A stretch of 64,000 bases of DNA, taken from NCBI RefSeq assembly GCF_000002235.5, contig NW_022145611.1:1664754-1728753 (forward strand), read 5' to 3'. The DNA is from Strongylocentrotus purpuratus (lineage: Eukaryota; Echinodermata; Echinoidea; Camarodonta; Strongylocentrotidae). Numbering within the stretch: the stretch's first letter is position 1; each line of letters starts with the position of its first letter. The translations under genes were made by a program, and so were the position numbers. The notes beneath the pieces were generated by a model, which was given only the letters and a program-made list of their open reading frames with translations, was not told the DNA's origin and did no database searches. Below are positions 45,333-57,700 of this stretch, piece by piece.

Positions 45333-47032
45333 CAGTGGCGGATCCGGGAATTTCTTACCGGGGGGGGGGGGGGGGGCACAAAATTGCATGGGGTGAAATA
45401 TATGAAAAACGATGGAGCGAGGCGTCAGCGGCGAGGGAGCGGAGCGACTAAGCGGGGGTGGGTCTGGGAGGGGGTCAGAACCCCCTCTGTGAGTAAGAAG
45501 CATTTGCAATTTTAGAACCACATTAGGTGCATTTTCAGGCACTTCCTGGAGTAATATGGCGTAAAATTGCTTTTTCCTACCCCCTCAAAGAGTAGGGATC
45601 CAGGGGCGGATGATGGGATCTGGCTTTCTGCTAAGGGGGGGGGGGGGGGGTGACCCAATGACGACACGGAGCATCGTCCACGAGCCGCGTAGCGGCGAGG
45701 CTATTTTTTTGTTGTTGCTATTTTGAACCCCCGTAAGTGATGTTTTCCTGGCATCTACTGACACAAAAGAGACCATAAAAAGCAGTGCATGATAATTACG
45801 ACTTTTTAAATCAAATAACAGTTTAAGGGGGATCGACCCAAAGACGATGCAGAGCATTGTCCACGAGCCGCGTAGCGGCGAGGCGATTTTTTGGGGTGCT
45901 ATTTTGAACCCCCGTAAGTGATGTTTTCCTGGCATCTACTAACACAATGGTGACCATAAACGCATTTCATGATAACGTCTTTTTAAATAAAGTAACAGTT
46001 TGAGGTGGGTTTGATCCAATGACGATGCAGAGCATGGTCCACGAGCCTCAAAGTCCGAGCCGCGTAGCGGCGAGGCGATTTTTGTTGTTGCTATTTTGAA
46101 CCCCCGTAAGGGATGTTTTCCTGGCATCTACTGACACAATGGAGACCATAAAAAGCAGTGCATGATAATTACGTCTTTTTAAATCAAGTAACAGTTTAAG
46201 GGGGGTCGACCCAAAGACGAAGCAGAGCATTGTCCACGAGCCGCGTAGCGGCGAGGCGATTTTTTGGGGTGCTATTTTGAACCCCCGTAAGTGATGTTTT
46301 CCTGGCATCTATATACTAACACAATGGAGACCATAAAAGCAGTGCATGATAACGTCTTTTTAAATCAAGTAACAGTTTAAGGGGGGTTTGACCCATGACG
46401 GTGCGGAGCATCGTCCACGAGCCGCGTAGCGACGAGGCGATTTTTGGGGGGCTTTTTTTAACCCCAGTAAGTGATATTTTCCTGGCATCTACTAACACAA
46501 TGGAGACCATAAACAGCATTTCATGATAACGTCTTTTTAAATCAAGTAACAGTTTGAGGGGGGTTCGACCCAAAAACGATGCAGAGCATTGTCCAAGAGC
46601 CGCGTAGCGGCGAGGCGATTATAGGTTATAAGTTAGAAGTTATAAAGGAGATAAAAATCTTTGGTATTAGTCATGTTCGACTTAAAATTGCATCCCCCCC
46701 GCCCCTTACCCGGTAAAAAAAAAAAACACCTTCTTATAGTAATATCATACCCCTTTCTTTCTTTTCCCTTCTCATTATTCTCCTTTTTCCCCTTTTCTCT
46801 CCTCCGTCTTTCCGCCTTTCTTCTTTTTCCACCTTTTCTCTCCTCTCTCTTTCCCTTTCCCCTCCTTTTTCTCCTCTCCCCTTTTATTTCCTCCCTCTTT
46901 TCTTCTTCTTTCTCTCTTCCCTTTTTTTCTTTTTCCTCTCCTTTTCTTTCCCCCTCCTTTTTCTCCTTTTCTTTTTTTTATGGCCGGGGGGGGGGGGCAC
47001 GTGCCCCCTGTGCCCCCCTGGATCCGCCACTG
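45333..47032. mobile_element. 1.7-kb inverted-repeat element carrying a satellite array and a pyrimidine tract
   Basis: Left end CAGTGGCGGATCCGGG; the right end, complemented, reads CAGTGGCGGATCCAGG. TCTCC flanks both sides (45328-45332 and 47033-47037), a possible short target duplication, though hAT elements usually give 8 bp. Inside, in order: a 17-base G run, a second G run, six 180-bp satellite monomers, a C run, a 240-base CTTTTCC pyrimidine tract and a final G run. The Leu/Pro- and Phe/Ser-rich open frames are repeat products. Confidence 0.75.
45676..46622. repeat. Satellite-like array, six monomers of about 180 bp
   Basis: Monomers start GTCCACGAGCCGCGTAGCGG at 45676, 45859, 46037, 46232, 46413 and 46591 (last one partial, with GTCCAAGAG). 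Each contains TATTTTGAACCCCCGTAAG, TTTTCCTGGCATCTACT and TTTTTAAATCAAGTAACAG. The third unit has a 16-base internal insertion. The recurring minus-strand peptide is a repeat shadow. Confidence 0.92.
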
Positions 47033-47037
47033 TCTCC

Positions 47038-47315
47038 ATAGAACATTATTTTGATAATAAAACAAGCACTTCATAATTCAGTGACCAAAACGTTTTCATA
47101 CGCCCCTTACGTCATTAAGGTTTCCTGATGCGCATGTATTGTTGCGTCACAACCTGCGCGCACCCATCGTCACAGCTGAATCATTAGTGGTAGCGCGTTA
47201 CTATCAACTAATCATAATATTGTCAAGCTTCTCATTGATCGGAACAAACTTTGATAACAGCATGTAATTCACTTGGAAATCAAGTGAATACAGCTGATTA
47301 ACCCAAAAATCGACT
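47038..47315 (+). promoter_or_regulatory. Presumed promoter/5' UTR region of the TMEM145-like gene
   Basis: 278 bases separate the upstream element from the ATG. A CRE-like TTACGTCA (47108-47115) and TTGCGTCAC are present, and the stretch is less AT-rich than its surroundings. There is no clear TATA box. The immediate proximity of a transposable element to a promoter is notable. Inference only. Confidence 0.3.
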
Positions 47316-47449
47316 ATGGAACTTGGAAACTCTTTCGTGCTAGTTTTGGCCTGCATTTTGCTTGTTTCAGGCAATGCAGATGCCAAATTCAAGCGCGGGG
47401 AAATCAATACGGAACAGGTGAGCTTTCAAGGCATTAAGATAGAGAGAGA

Positions 47450-47491
<42 letters not shown>

Positions 47492-48501
47492 GAAAAAAAA
47501 GGGGGAGGGGTGGGGATGGCGGTTGTTTAATGAGAAACAGAAAAAGAAAATGGTTTGCGAGACATACTTTTAAAAAGCCTAGAGGCTTGTGGGCATGTAA
47601 GAATAGCGCACTTTATTAAACACATAATATTACTCTTTAGCCTAATAGGTTGTGATATTAAATTCCAAATATTTCGCAGACTGTATTTCCCGATTGCAAG
47701 ACAGTGTTCCCAAGCCGGAGTAAAAGTTGAATAATTGCGACAACGGTTGTTAAGTTTAGATTTATTTATTTATTTATTTTTTATTTTTTATTATTTTTTT
47801 GGGGGGGGGGGATTTAAAAAAAATGTTGGTTTCTTATTTTTCTTTTGTTTTGTTGGTTTGCATATTGGTTTGAGTTTGTCTGTTTGTTTGTTGTTTCTTT
47901 TATAGATATGCAGTTAGCCGTTTGTCGCTGTTTTTGTTCTTAATTCTACATTATTTGATTCCTCTCTATCTCCCAGGATATGGCATTCATGGACACCTTC
48001 TACTTTACCAACACGGAGGATAATGTCCTTGAGTACAATATCAGATACCCTTCTGTAAGTTGAAGTTTCCTATAATCGTAGACCAACATGTATTTCGTTC
48101 GGCGATTACGTTCCGCTGAGACTCCGTCTGGCTTCACCGAATGGGGGCGCGCGTCAAAAGAATAAATATGTTTGTTTTTTAAACCTCCTTAAAGCAGACG
48201 GATTTTTCCATCTTATCTTCACGATGATATAAGTAGTTGTCTTGGCTTTTCCAAAATGCTCTTGCTAGTAGAAAAAAAAAAACGCTGAGGAAGTCTGTGG
48301 TTTGTTATTTTTGATGCTGCTCTTGTCGTATGGGCAGCAGTGGAGCTGAAGTGGTAAAAACTTTTCAATGATATTTCACATTATTCTCAAGGCATTTGCA
48401 GTCGTATCATAAGAAAAGAAATTCGAAGTAGTAATATTTTTAATAATTGCAGTAGTTATAGTAGTATTAGTAGAAGTAATAGTACTATCACTAGTAGTAG
48501 C

Positions 48502-48550
<49 letters not shown>

Positions 48551-48660
48551 ATACTAGTATAGTAGTAGTAGTAGTAGTAGTAGAAGTAGTAGTAGTAGTA
48601 ATAGTAGTGATAGTAGTATAGAAGTAGTAGTAGAAGTAGTAGTAGTAGTAGTAGTAGTAA

Positions 48661-48699
<39 letters not shown>

Positions 48700-48740
48700 A
48701 AGTAGTAGTAGTAGAAGTAGTAGTAGTAGTAATAGTAGTA

Positions 48741-48794
<54 letters not shown>

Positions 48795-49803
48795 CAACAT
48801 CAGTATAGAAGTGACAGTGACAGTATAAATGTCATTTTGTAACAGTATTATATTATTTTTCTTTCAGGACCAGTGTTGCTATCGTCTTGTTATCTTTGAC
48901 GAAAGCTATGGGCAGTGGGGAGGCATACGACCGAATGAAGATAGACTGGTAATATATTGAATAATATTCACTTGGTCTGTAGAAAAATTGCTATTATGTT
49001 AAGTAAACTTGTTTTTAATGTAAATCATCTCACTTTTCAATTAACGTTATGAATATTTGGTTTATTATTACATTAAGATACTAAGCTTTGTAACTAAGAT
49101 TATGTGCAAAGATCATTATGGAATATTTGGACGGTCAGACACGTAATTCGTTTATTCGTTTCGAATTACAACATTTATTTTAACGGCACCTTGACATTTT
49201 TAATGGTGAAGCCGTTTATACACAAAATAAGGGAGAAAAATGAAAAGCGAAAAAAGAACAACATAGAAGTTTTATTTTATCTTCAAAGTTCATGAAATAA
49301 ATTATATGCTCGGCGAGGATTAATGTAAAATAGCAAAGAAATACATAAAATACTGTTTTTAGCTGAACAGGATACCTTTATGTTCCATAGCATGATTGTG
49401 TTTATTTGTCTAAGCCGTATGGGGATGTTGTTTTTAATGACATTACAAAAAATGAAATATATAACCTTTCACGATAGACCTGTCGGGATAAGATAGATCG
49501 TGTATATAACCCGGACTACAGAATCATACTGACTGATCTTGATCCGGTTTGTCACGTGAAGACCGATGCTGCTGGCTTTAAAGTGAGTATGAAGTCAACA
49601 AGGCATGAGGATGGAAGTGATGGATGTTAGAGGTGATAAAAGAGCGATTATAGTTTCAGCTGTCAATAAGATTATTCTTTCTAAGAGTAAGTAAAACAAG
49701 AGAATATATATCTAGGATGTGACATAATGTGCTCATTTCGTGCCTATTAACCCAATCAATTGAATAAACTCAGGAACAAAATATAGGAAAATGAGAAAGA
49801 CAG

Positions 49804-49844
<41 letters not shown>

Positions 49845-50201
49845 GGGGGGGGGGGAGGGGAGAAAACAGAAAACAGGAAAAGAAATTTCTTGTTTGATGA
49901 CTGTTGTCGTTATATAAGTGCTGAGGAAATAAAGCAGTCTTGAAACCCTCTTCATAGAAATATATAACATTAATTTGGGATACTAACTTAAAATTAATGT
50001 TTTCTAAATTGTAACCACATTTTCAGTGGCTGGTTTGTCATGGTCGCTTCAACTTCGCATCCCGACAGCGCCCACAGTCTTACTTCGTTCATCTTACTAA
50101 CTGCCGAAGCAACCGAAAAGGACTAAGGAACGTCACGTATTCACTTCATATGACTAATGGAAACAACGGTCTCATGAAAGAATTTGCCGAGAATCAGAAG
50201 T
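47316..50201 (+). CDS. TMEM145-like exons 1-5: signal peptide and extracellular domain
   Basis: Exon 1 starts at the only good ATG and encodes a hydrophobic leader (FVLVLACILLVSG) followed by AKFKRGEINTEQ, matching the family start after signal cleavage. Exons 2-5 give FMDTFYFTNTEDNVLEYNIR, QCCYRLVIFDESYGQWGGI, RIILTDLDPVCHVKTDAAGF and WLVCHGRFNFASRQRPQSYF, then LTNCRSNRKGLRNVTYSLHM. Cys pairs (QCC, TC, VC, VC, NC) and the RYP...CC..L..FD..W pattern are family hallmarks. One N-glycosylation site (NVT). Exon 5 ends AAGT with donor GTATGA; the alternative AAG cut breaks the frame. The fold is beta-sandwich (GOLD-like) by family knowledge. Confidence 0.88.
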
Positions 50202-51698
50202 GTATGAATGAGTCATCATGATTTTAGATTTTTACATTATTCATTGATTGATTGTAAACATTAAACTTATTGATGATTGATGATCGGTTCACTTGTTCTG
50301 TGGGATAACTGATTGATTTATTGGCTACTTTCTCCATCTGTATCTATTATTTTATTATATGCTTGATTTCTTCATTGTATTCTACAGTTAAATGGTTCGT
50401 TTGATTGCTTGTTTTCTTAAAAAAGAATATTCTAAAAATTAGAAAAAGTAATGTATCTGTAATTTTTTTTTTTACATATAATCATTCAAGGGGCGGCGTG
50501 ATCGAAAACTTTCTTGACACTAGTTTATAATAATCTAATTTATTTTCATTAATCATATAGTCATGATGGAAACTGACTTGGCTTTCTTTCTTGGATACCT
50601 GGCGATGATAATTGTTGCTACCCGATTCAGATGTAAGTATTTCTAATGGCATTATATAAATTTATAATAATATTCATAGTCGTTATTTACTCATAAAATT
50701 GTATATATTTTGTTGTAATAATCATCCATTCATTTCATCATCCATGCCTTGTATTTTTCATTCTTTGTGGTTGAGTCGAAGTTTAAGATCATGTAGTCAC
50801 GTGTTAATATATTGTCTGTGATTTCAATATTTGTTTCTAAGACATTTGCATTTCATTTTATTATTTAGGTTAATTACATTATTCATAATATACAGTAGGC
50901 TTGCAGGTGCACCATGTGAGAGAGAGGGAGGATTGAGGAGTCCTAAGAAGGACTCTCGGTAATATTTCTTCATAATATTATAACAATTGATATCAGATAC
51001 GTACAATGATTGATTAAACAAACAAAATAAAGCTCCATATTGATCACTTTCATTTAATGGTCTGTTCTTTTTTCATTACTTTATTTGTTAATACCAATGT
51101 ATATTTCTCTTTTATTATTATTCTAGACGTCTTGTCTAAGAAGAAAATGCTCCACCTAACCTATCGGTTGTTCTACAGCAGTCTCTTCTTTAAGACAGTG
51201 TGTCTCCTACTCCTAAACATCGAGTTATCGAGGTTTGCAAGAACTGGACTTGAAATGACTAAGATGCAAGACACGGGTAGGTTATAGCTTATCTTAAACT
51301 TAAGATTTGCTCCCAAATCGCCTTAAACGGTTTTGTTTTGCTGGTTTGTTTATTGATGTTGTGTTCTGTTTAGGGTTGCAGTATTGGAACCAGTATTGTA
51401 GTGTAAATGGGTAAATCTAAAAGGTAATTAATTATACAGAGGAGAAACGAAAATGTACAGACAGAGCTAGAGCCGTATATTATTTTAACGTTGACTTGTA
51501 TTATTAGAATGTTTTATTTCTCCCTATAGCTGAGATTTTCTCGTGCCTGTCTACGATTCTCTTTGTGTCTGTTCTGCTGCTTGTATCGAAGGGGTTCACA
51601 ATCACCCGGTAAGTACCTAATATCAATACATGTCTGTAATCATCTCTTTTGCCCAATCGACGTAATACAATGACAATGGAGATGAGATGATGATGATA

Positions 51699-51735
<37 letters not shown>

Positions 51736-54700
51736 CGATGATGATGATGATGGAGATGATGATGATGATGAACATGACGTTGTTAATGTAGGCGATGATG
51801 ATGACGTTGATGGTGATGATGATGCTGGTGGAGATTGTTCATAATGATATTTCCTTCCTCTCTACAGAGCTCAGGTGAGTCTTTTTGGAACATTGAAGAT
51901 GATAGTGTTTGGTTTGGTATACGGAGCATCCTACACTGTAGTCTTCTTTGATCAACGAGTGCTGCTTGACCCCCAAGACATCATCGCTAGTGTGACGTCA
52001 ATGTCTGCAGGTGGCTTGATCGGTATTAAGTTCGGCGGTAAGGGAAAGGAAATAAATGATAAAATGAAAGAAGATCGGGGGCGTTGTCTGAACAATTATC
52101 AGCAAACGAAACATAAGCATAAAGATAAGCAAATGTAAACACAAATATAAACAAAACAAACGGTTTTCGAATTCTGGCGATTACCGAAAGGCTTTGAATT
52201 TTTTTAATTTGTCCATAGTTTTTTTTAATGGGAGCATATTTCACACTACACTCTATGGCGACGCCCCTGTATAAGACAAAGATTGTACTGATCATACTGT
52301 TTTGTATGTGGAAATCGCCCCCAAGCTGGCTGTATAATTATGTCACTTATACCACAATAGATGCATTTCAAAAATCTTGATTGATATCATTTTTTTTAAA
52401 CAATCTATTACAATCCATTTAATACAAAAGAGTTCAAAGGTATTTTGCTTTCAAAAATGGATTTGCACAGATAGGATCTTTTGTTTCCGTCTAAGTAGAT
52501 TAATTATTATGCTTGTTCAACAGGCTATAATAGGGACAATACTAAATTAAGAATTTATATTGAGATAAATTTTATCCATAGAAACATAGATCTTTATCTT
52601 AGCACGGTCGTATCTGTTCTTAATTAATGGCATGATAAAAGGTGACGAAAGACAAATAGGATTATTCTAATTAATCATTGTTTCTTTTAAAATGACAAAC
52701 ACAAAATTTGTGACTACTTATTATCTCCTTTCTCTCTCCGCAGGCTGCATTGTGTTCGTGTACGGATGCTTCTTTACGATTAAGAACTACCCGAAAAAGG
52801 CGCTCTTCTATTTACCATTCACTTTATTCTTTAGTGTTTGGTTTATGACTGAGCCCACCTATCGACTGCTGTCCATCTACGTCTACCCAGTTCTGCAAAG
52901 GTATTTTATATTTATGAATTAATCCCTTTCATTTGTTAACCCTTTCATATTTATAACCTGGAATATGCGTCAGGTAAAAGCCAGAAGGGCGATAACACTG
53001 TGTTAAGGTTGAGTTAACGTCCTTTTAGTTCTAATTAGAAAACAGTGAAGCATGGGTTAAACAAAAAGACCTTGATCTTTTTATCCAACACGATTGCGAA
53101 TTCTTGAATTAACAGGTACAGGGTTCCTCCTTTTTCTCACGCGAATATACATTGAACTGAACCATCAAGTAAAAAACTATCCTATTCCTGGCTGTATATA
53201 CATTTGTCATTTTGCCGAAGTGTTGAAAGTATAATGATTACCAAAGAGGTACATTTTTAAGCTCGAACTCTAAATCACTCAAATTACTTGACATAATTCA
53301 TATCTATTGCAGTATGATATTTTATAGTTCGTTTCTTATGAATAATATCTGCACAACACTTCTATTCTTTCTTCACAGTCCGAATATCTGGAACGGAATC
53401 GACCTGGTGTTGTCTTTTGCTGGACACGCCTATTTCTTGTGCATAACGCGACCTGACCTTCTTAATAAACGGTTCCCTTTCCATCTACAAGCAGGCAAGG
53501 TAATAATCATGGGCATTATTTCTCTTCATTTTCCTTTCCTTATTTAGTTTTCATCCAAATGTCTATGAATGGTAAACATGATAGAGACATAAATATCATG
53601 CTCTCTTGATACGATTTTAAACAGAGGAACAGAGATTTGTTTCGATAACTAATTTACCTTGAGATTATTTTTTTTTCGAGGCCGACATCATAGTCAAGCT
53701 TCGCTTATGATTGCGGTCTCCTGCACTTTTTCAACTGATAGTTTGGATCATACTTTAAATTTATAATAATATATTATAGAAATATCAAGTTCCGTCATCA
53801 TATGTACATATGTAAAAAAGAAAAAAACTACATGAAGTTATCATTGTTTGCTTGTTTTGTATTATACCTTACGTAACGTTTATATGTTCTTTGTTAATCT
53901 GTTATTATATTTGGAAAATGCAGAAATCAAATTTAAAAAAAAAAAAAAAACTAATTTAATTGTAAAAATGAATCCTAATTAGATTACGAACAAAAAGATA
54001 AGAATGCTGAAAATATTGAACAAAATAATAAAAGGGGAACAAATTAAAAGATAGGTACAAAATACAAAATATAATAACCAGCGAGTATTCATTCTTACTC
54101 TGATCTCTGTTTTAGATTTCGTTCCGGGATATCGATGATGACGTGGAGAATATCTACCAGGCCTCTCCTGATTACTCGGTCTTCCAGACTGGAAAGAATC
54201 CTACTGGAACTGGCACGACTTTGAGCATTCACGATGCACCTGACACGGCTTTGACCATTCACGATGCACCTGACACGGCTTTGACCATTCACGATGCACC
54301 TGATACGGCTTTGAGCATTCCCGGTGCACCTGACACGACTTTGAGCATTCACAATGAACCTGAGCACTTCTTTACTCCGGTGGTATGTTCTGTTTTCATT
54401 ATCATTATTTTCAATGATTCTTTAGAAAATAAAAGTCATACCTATAAAGAGAGAAAAAAGAACCCTGAGAAAATGAATTGAAATTATTAAATAGATAGAT
54501 ACATTGACTCAATTAAATAAATTACTTAGAACATCGATCTTGGGAATAATTTAATAAAACAGATACAGATATTATAAGAAGATCTTTAACAAGAAAACTA
54601 AGAAGAAATAAGGTGAGCGGTACTTAGAAATGTCATAAAAATTATGGATGAAAAAGAAAAATAATTTTTTCTAGAGCAGATCTAAAATAATTTCATTTAT

Positions 54701-57700
54701 TTTATTGAAATTTATGAAGTATAAATCTGTCATTTTCATAGTTGCCTTTCAACGCAAACTCGGACGAATCCTTGGTTATCCCTCGGCCAACCTTACCAAT
54801 ATCAACGGTGTCTGCATCTGTAGCTGATCAGAACTACAGTGTACCACCAACAGATTGGCAATTATCACCCTCTTTGACCGAGATGATGGAACTCGAAGAC
54901 GACGAATGTCGCGTGCCTCCAACCAGGCGTCAACGAAAAGCACTCCCTCTTTTCTCTGCTGCCGCCATGCAAGAGACACAGCCAATTTTTACACCTAAAG
55001 GATTTGTTGCCATGCCCCGTGTTGTTCCTCATGATTCCATGAAGATAAAACCACTACTATACATGGATGACATCCCGAAAACAAACCGATCTACGGTACG
55101 TCAAAAAGTAGTTGCTGAAATATACACCATGGCGCCAAATATCTGCATGACCTGTTGATTAATCCTATCATCTAAAACATTTTCTTTCAATCTCATTAAT
55201 ATAGATGTGATGATATGGACAATCTATACTGATCAATTAAATCATTAAATACTTTGTACAGATAGTTTTTATTTAAAAAAAACCCACATCAACGACAAAG
55301 AAGTAATGATGGTAGAGAGGTTTCAATGCTAGCAGACATTCTAAAATTATTGTTCTAATGGTTGCATCTTTTTTCTCGCTCCCCCGGAATCCTGCGTTCT
55401 TTATCTTCTAAAGGTTGCTATTCCAAAAGGAGGTTTTTCCATCTTCTCTGTGCAGAAACAACCGGTATGTTCTTTCAGTATATATGAATAGTATGACAGA
55501 AAACATTCGGAATATACGTAATGGAACGTGTTATCACAGTATAATAATCAAATTAATTGGTGCTCGTACTACTTATGTTGGTACATTAGTTTATTCTTGT
55601 TTGTTGTCTTTTTAGAAGAAGAAAAAGGAAAAGACAAAGACATAAAAGAAGAAGAAGCAGGAGAAGAAAAAGATGGAGCTGAAGATGAAGAAGAAGACGA
55701 CAACAATGACGAAGAAAAAGAACAAGAAAACTAAATTTGAATGTGCAAAATCGTGTCATACATTTCATGTCACATTCACTTCTGGCAATTGCATCATGTG
55801 AAAACAACTATCAATGATATTTTGACATTATATTTACATTGTATACTTTTAACAGGACGCTGTGACTTCTCCAAAGTGTCCTGATTCCATACCAGAACAA
55901 ATGGAGAAATGTTACTCCGGCGAAAAGGTATAACTTTGCAATTATCTTTAAAGATATCCGTTTGTAAAATTTAGTACTGTATAATTATCTATTCATAATA
56001 AACATAATCCTAATGGTGTTCAGTGAAAAACTCGACGATTTGATAACACTTGTTTTAGTGCTCTGGCTTTAAGGGCAAAGAAACATTGCTATCTTTAAAA
56101 TAATGGTTTTATGGTTTTAAAGGACAGATGAAAAGAAAATATATTATAGCTCAATTGGCCTGTACTAATTCAGGGATTATGTACAGTTTATAACCAGACA
56201 TTTATTAAAAGTTTCTTCGCCTCTTAACTAACATTCTATCTTCTAGATGTACACATTGAGAAAAAGATCTGGATTTTCTTAAGATTTAAAAAGTTTTAAT
56301 TTTGTAATAATATGTTCCATCATTCTCCAAAGAGTGCATCACATGACATTACAGCCAATTACAATTCTGGTACTGATAATGATGTTGTTTCAAACTTCAC
56401 ACTCTCGACTTGCACCTCATCTTATTTTCAATCAAATCGATTTTTTCAATATCATGGTTTCAATACTGGTTAAGCGAATCAATAAACAACGAAGTAGTAA
56501 TGGTGTTAGAGAGGTTTTAATGCTAGCAGACATTCTAAGAGTACTTTACTAATGTTTGCATCTTTTTTCTCGCTCCTTCGGAATCCTGCGTTCTTTATCT
56601 TCTAAAGGTTGCTGATCCAAAGGGAGGTTTGTCCATCTTCTCTGTGCAGAAACAACCGGTATGTACTTTCAGGATGTATGAATAGCATTACTGAAAAAAA
56701 ATCGGAATTTAAATAATGGAATCGCTTATCATACTTTGAATTTTATCTGTGTTCTTTTAAATCATGATACAAATTGTTTGTAAGTAAACAGATATGACTA
56801 GATTTGTCGAAATAAAACTGAAACCACAACAACAATCCTTTCCTGTATAAATGTCTGTACATTGATTAATGCAATAATATTTTATGTATTTAATTTCATT
56901 ACATAAGGACGTCCCGACTTCCCCTAAGGTCTCTGATACGGATGTGACAGATCATAAGCAGAAGAAGACTAACCCTGTGCACCAGGTCCTTTAATATAAA
57001 TCTAATATTATATTTCAAATGAAGCAAAATCTATTTATTTCATGTTTCTTGAGTACTTATATATAAGATAATTATTTTTTGATTAAATACTTTAGCTTTA
57101 TATTCTCTTTTGCTGTTCTTGCTTTGAAATTCATAATTTAAATTAAACTTCTGTATACCTTCAACACATTCGTGTGATTCTTAGCTAGCCTACTAAAAAT
57201 CGATGTGACAATGTGAGAGAAAGGAGAGAGATTAATGACTTGAACATTGCCTAATAAAATCTACAACTTTTTCATTCTTGTTATAGGAACGACCGAATGG
57301 TTACAGCTTCCTGCCATCGATCACACCATCGAGCGAATCTAGTGAGCCGTCTCTGATCAAGAGCATCGAAAGACCCGAACCTGCTTTTCTGCTGGCCAAG
57401 TCCGCTTCGTCTGTCGGATCTGATGCTATGATACCTGAAAGCAAGGGCTTCGGGAATCTGGGGCAAATAACTGTCCGACCAGCTGATGATTCTTATATGC
57501 AAATCAAGGCCGCTGGGGAATCTGGATCAGATATAGTGGTGCATGATCGCAAATGCCTGAATCATGGTATCCCAAAAGTGCGACTCATTAACATTCAACC
57601 AGCTAATGATCCGTATTTGAAGATGAAGACCACTGGGGCATCAGGATCTGATGCAGCGGTGCCTGACCACAAAAGCATGAACACCGGCACTCCGAACGTT

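Noticed and set aside
45585..46573. Minus-strand open frames repeating MPGKHHLRGFKIAPQKIASP
   Set aside because: They follow the 180-bp satellite monomers and shift frame from unit to unit. Not a gene family.
48456..48800. Leu/Tyr/Thr-rich 114-codon minus-strand frame
   Set aside because: Pure AGT microsatellite in an intron.
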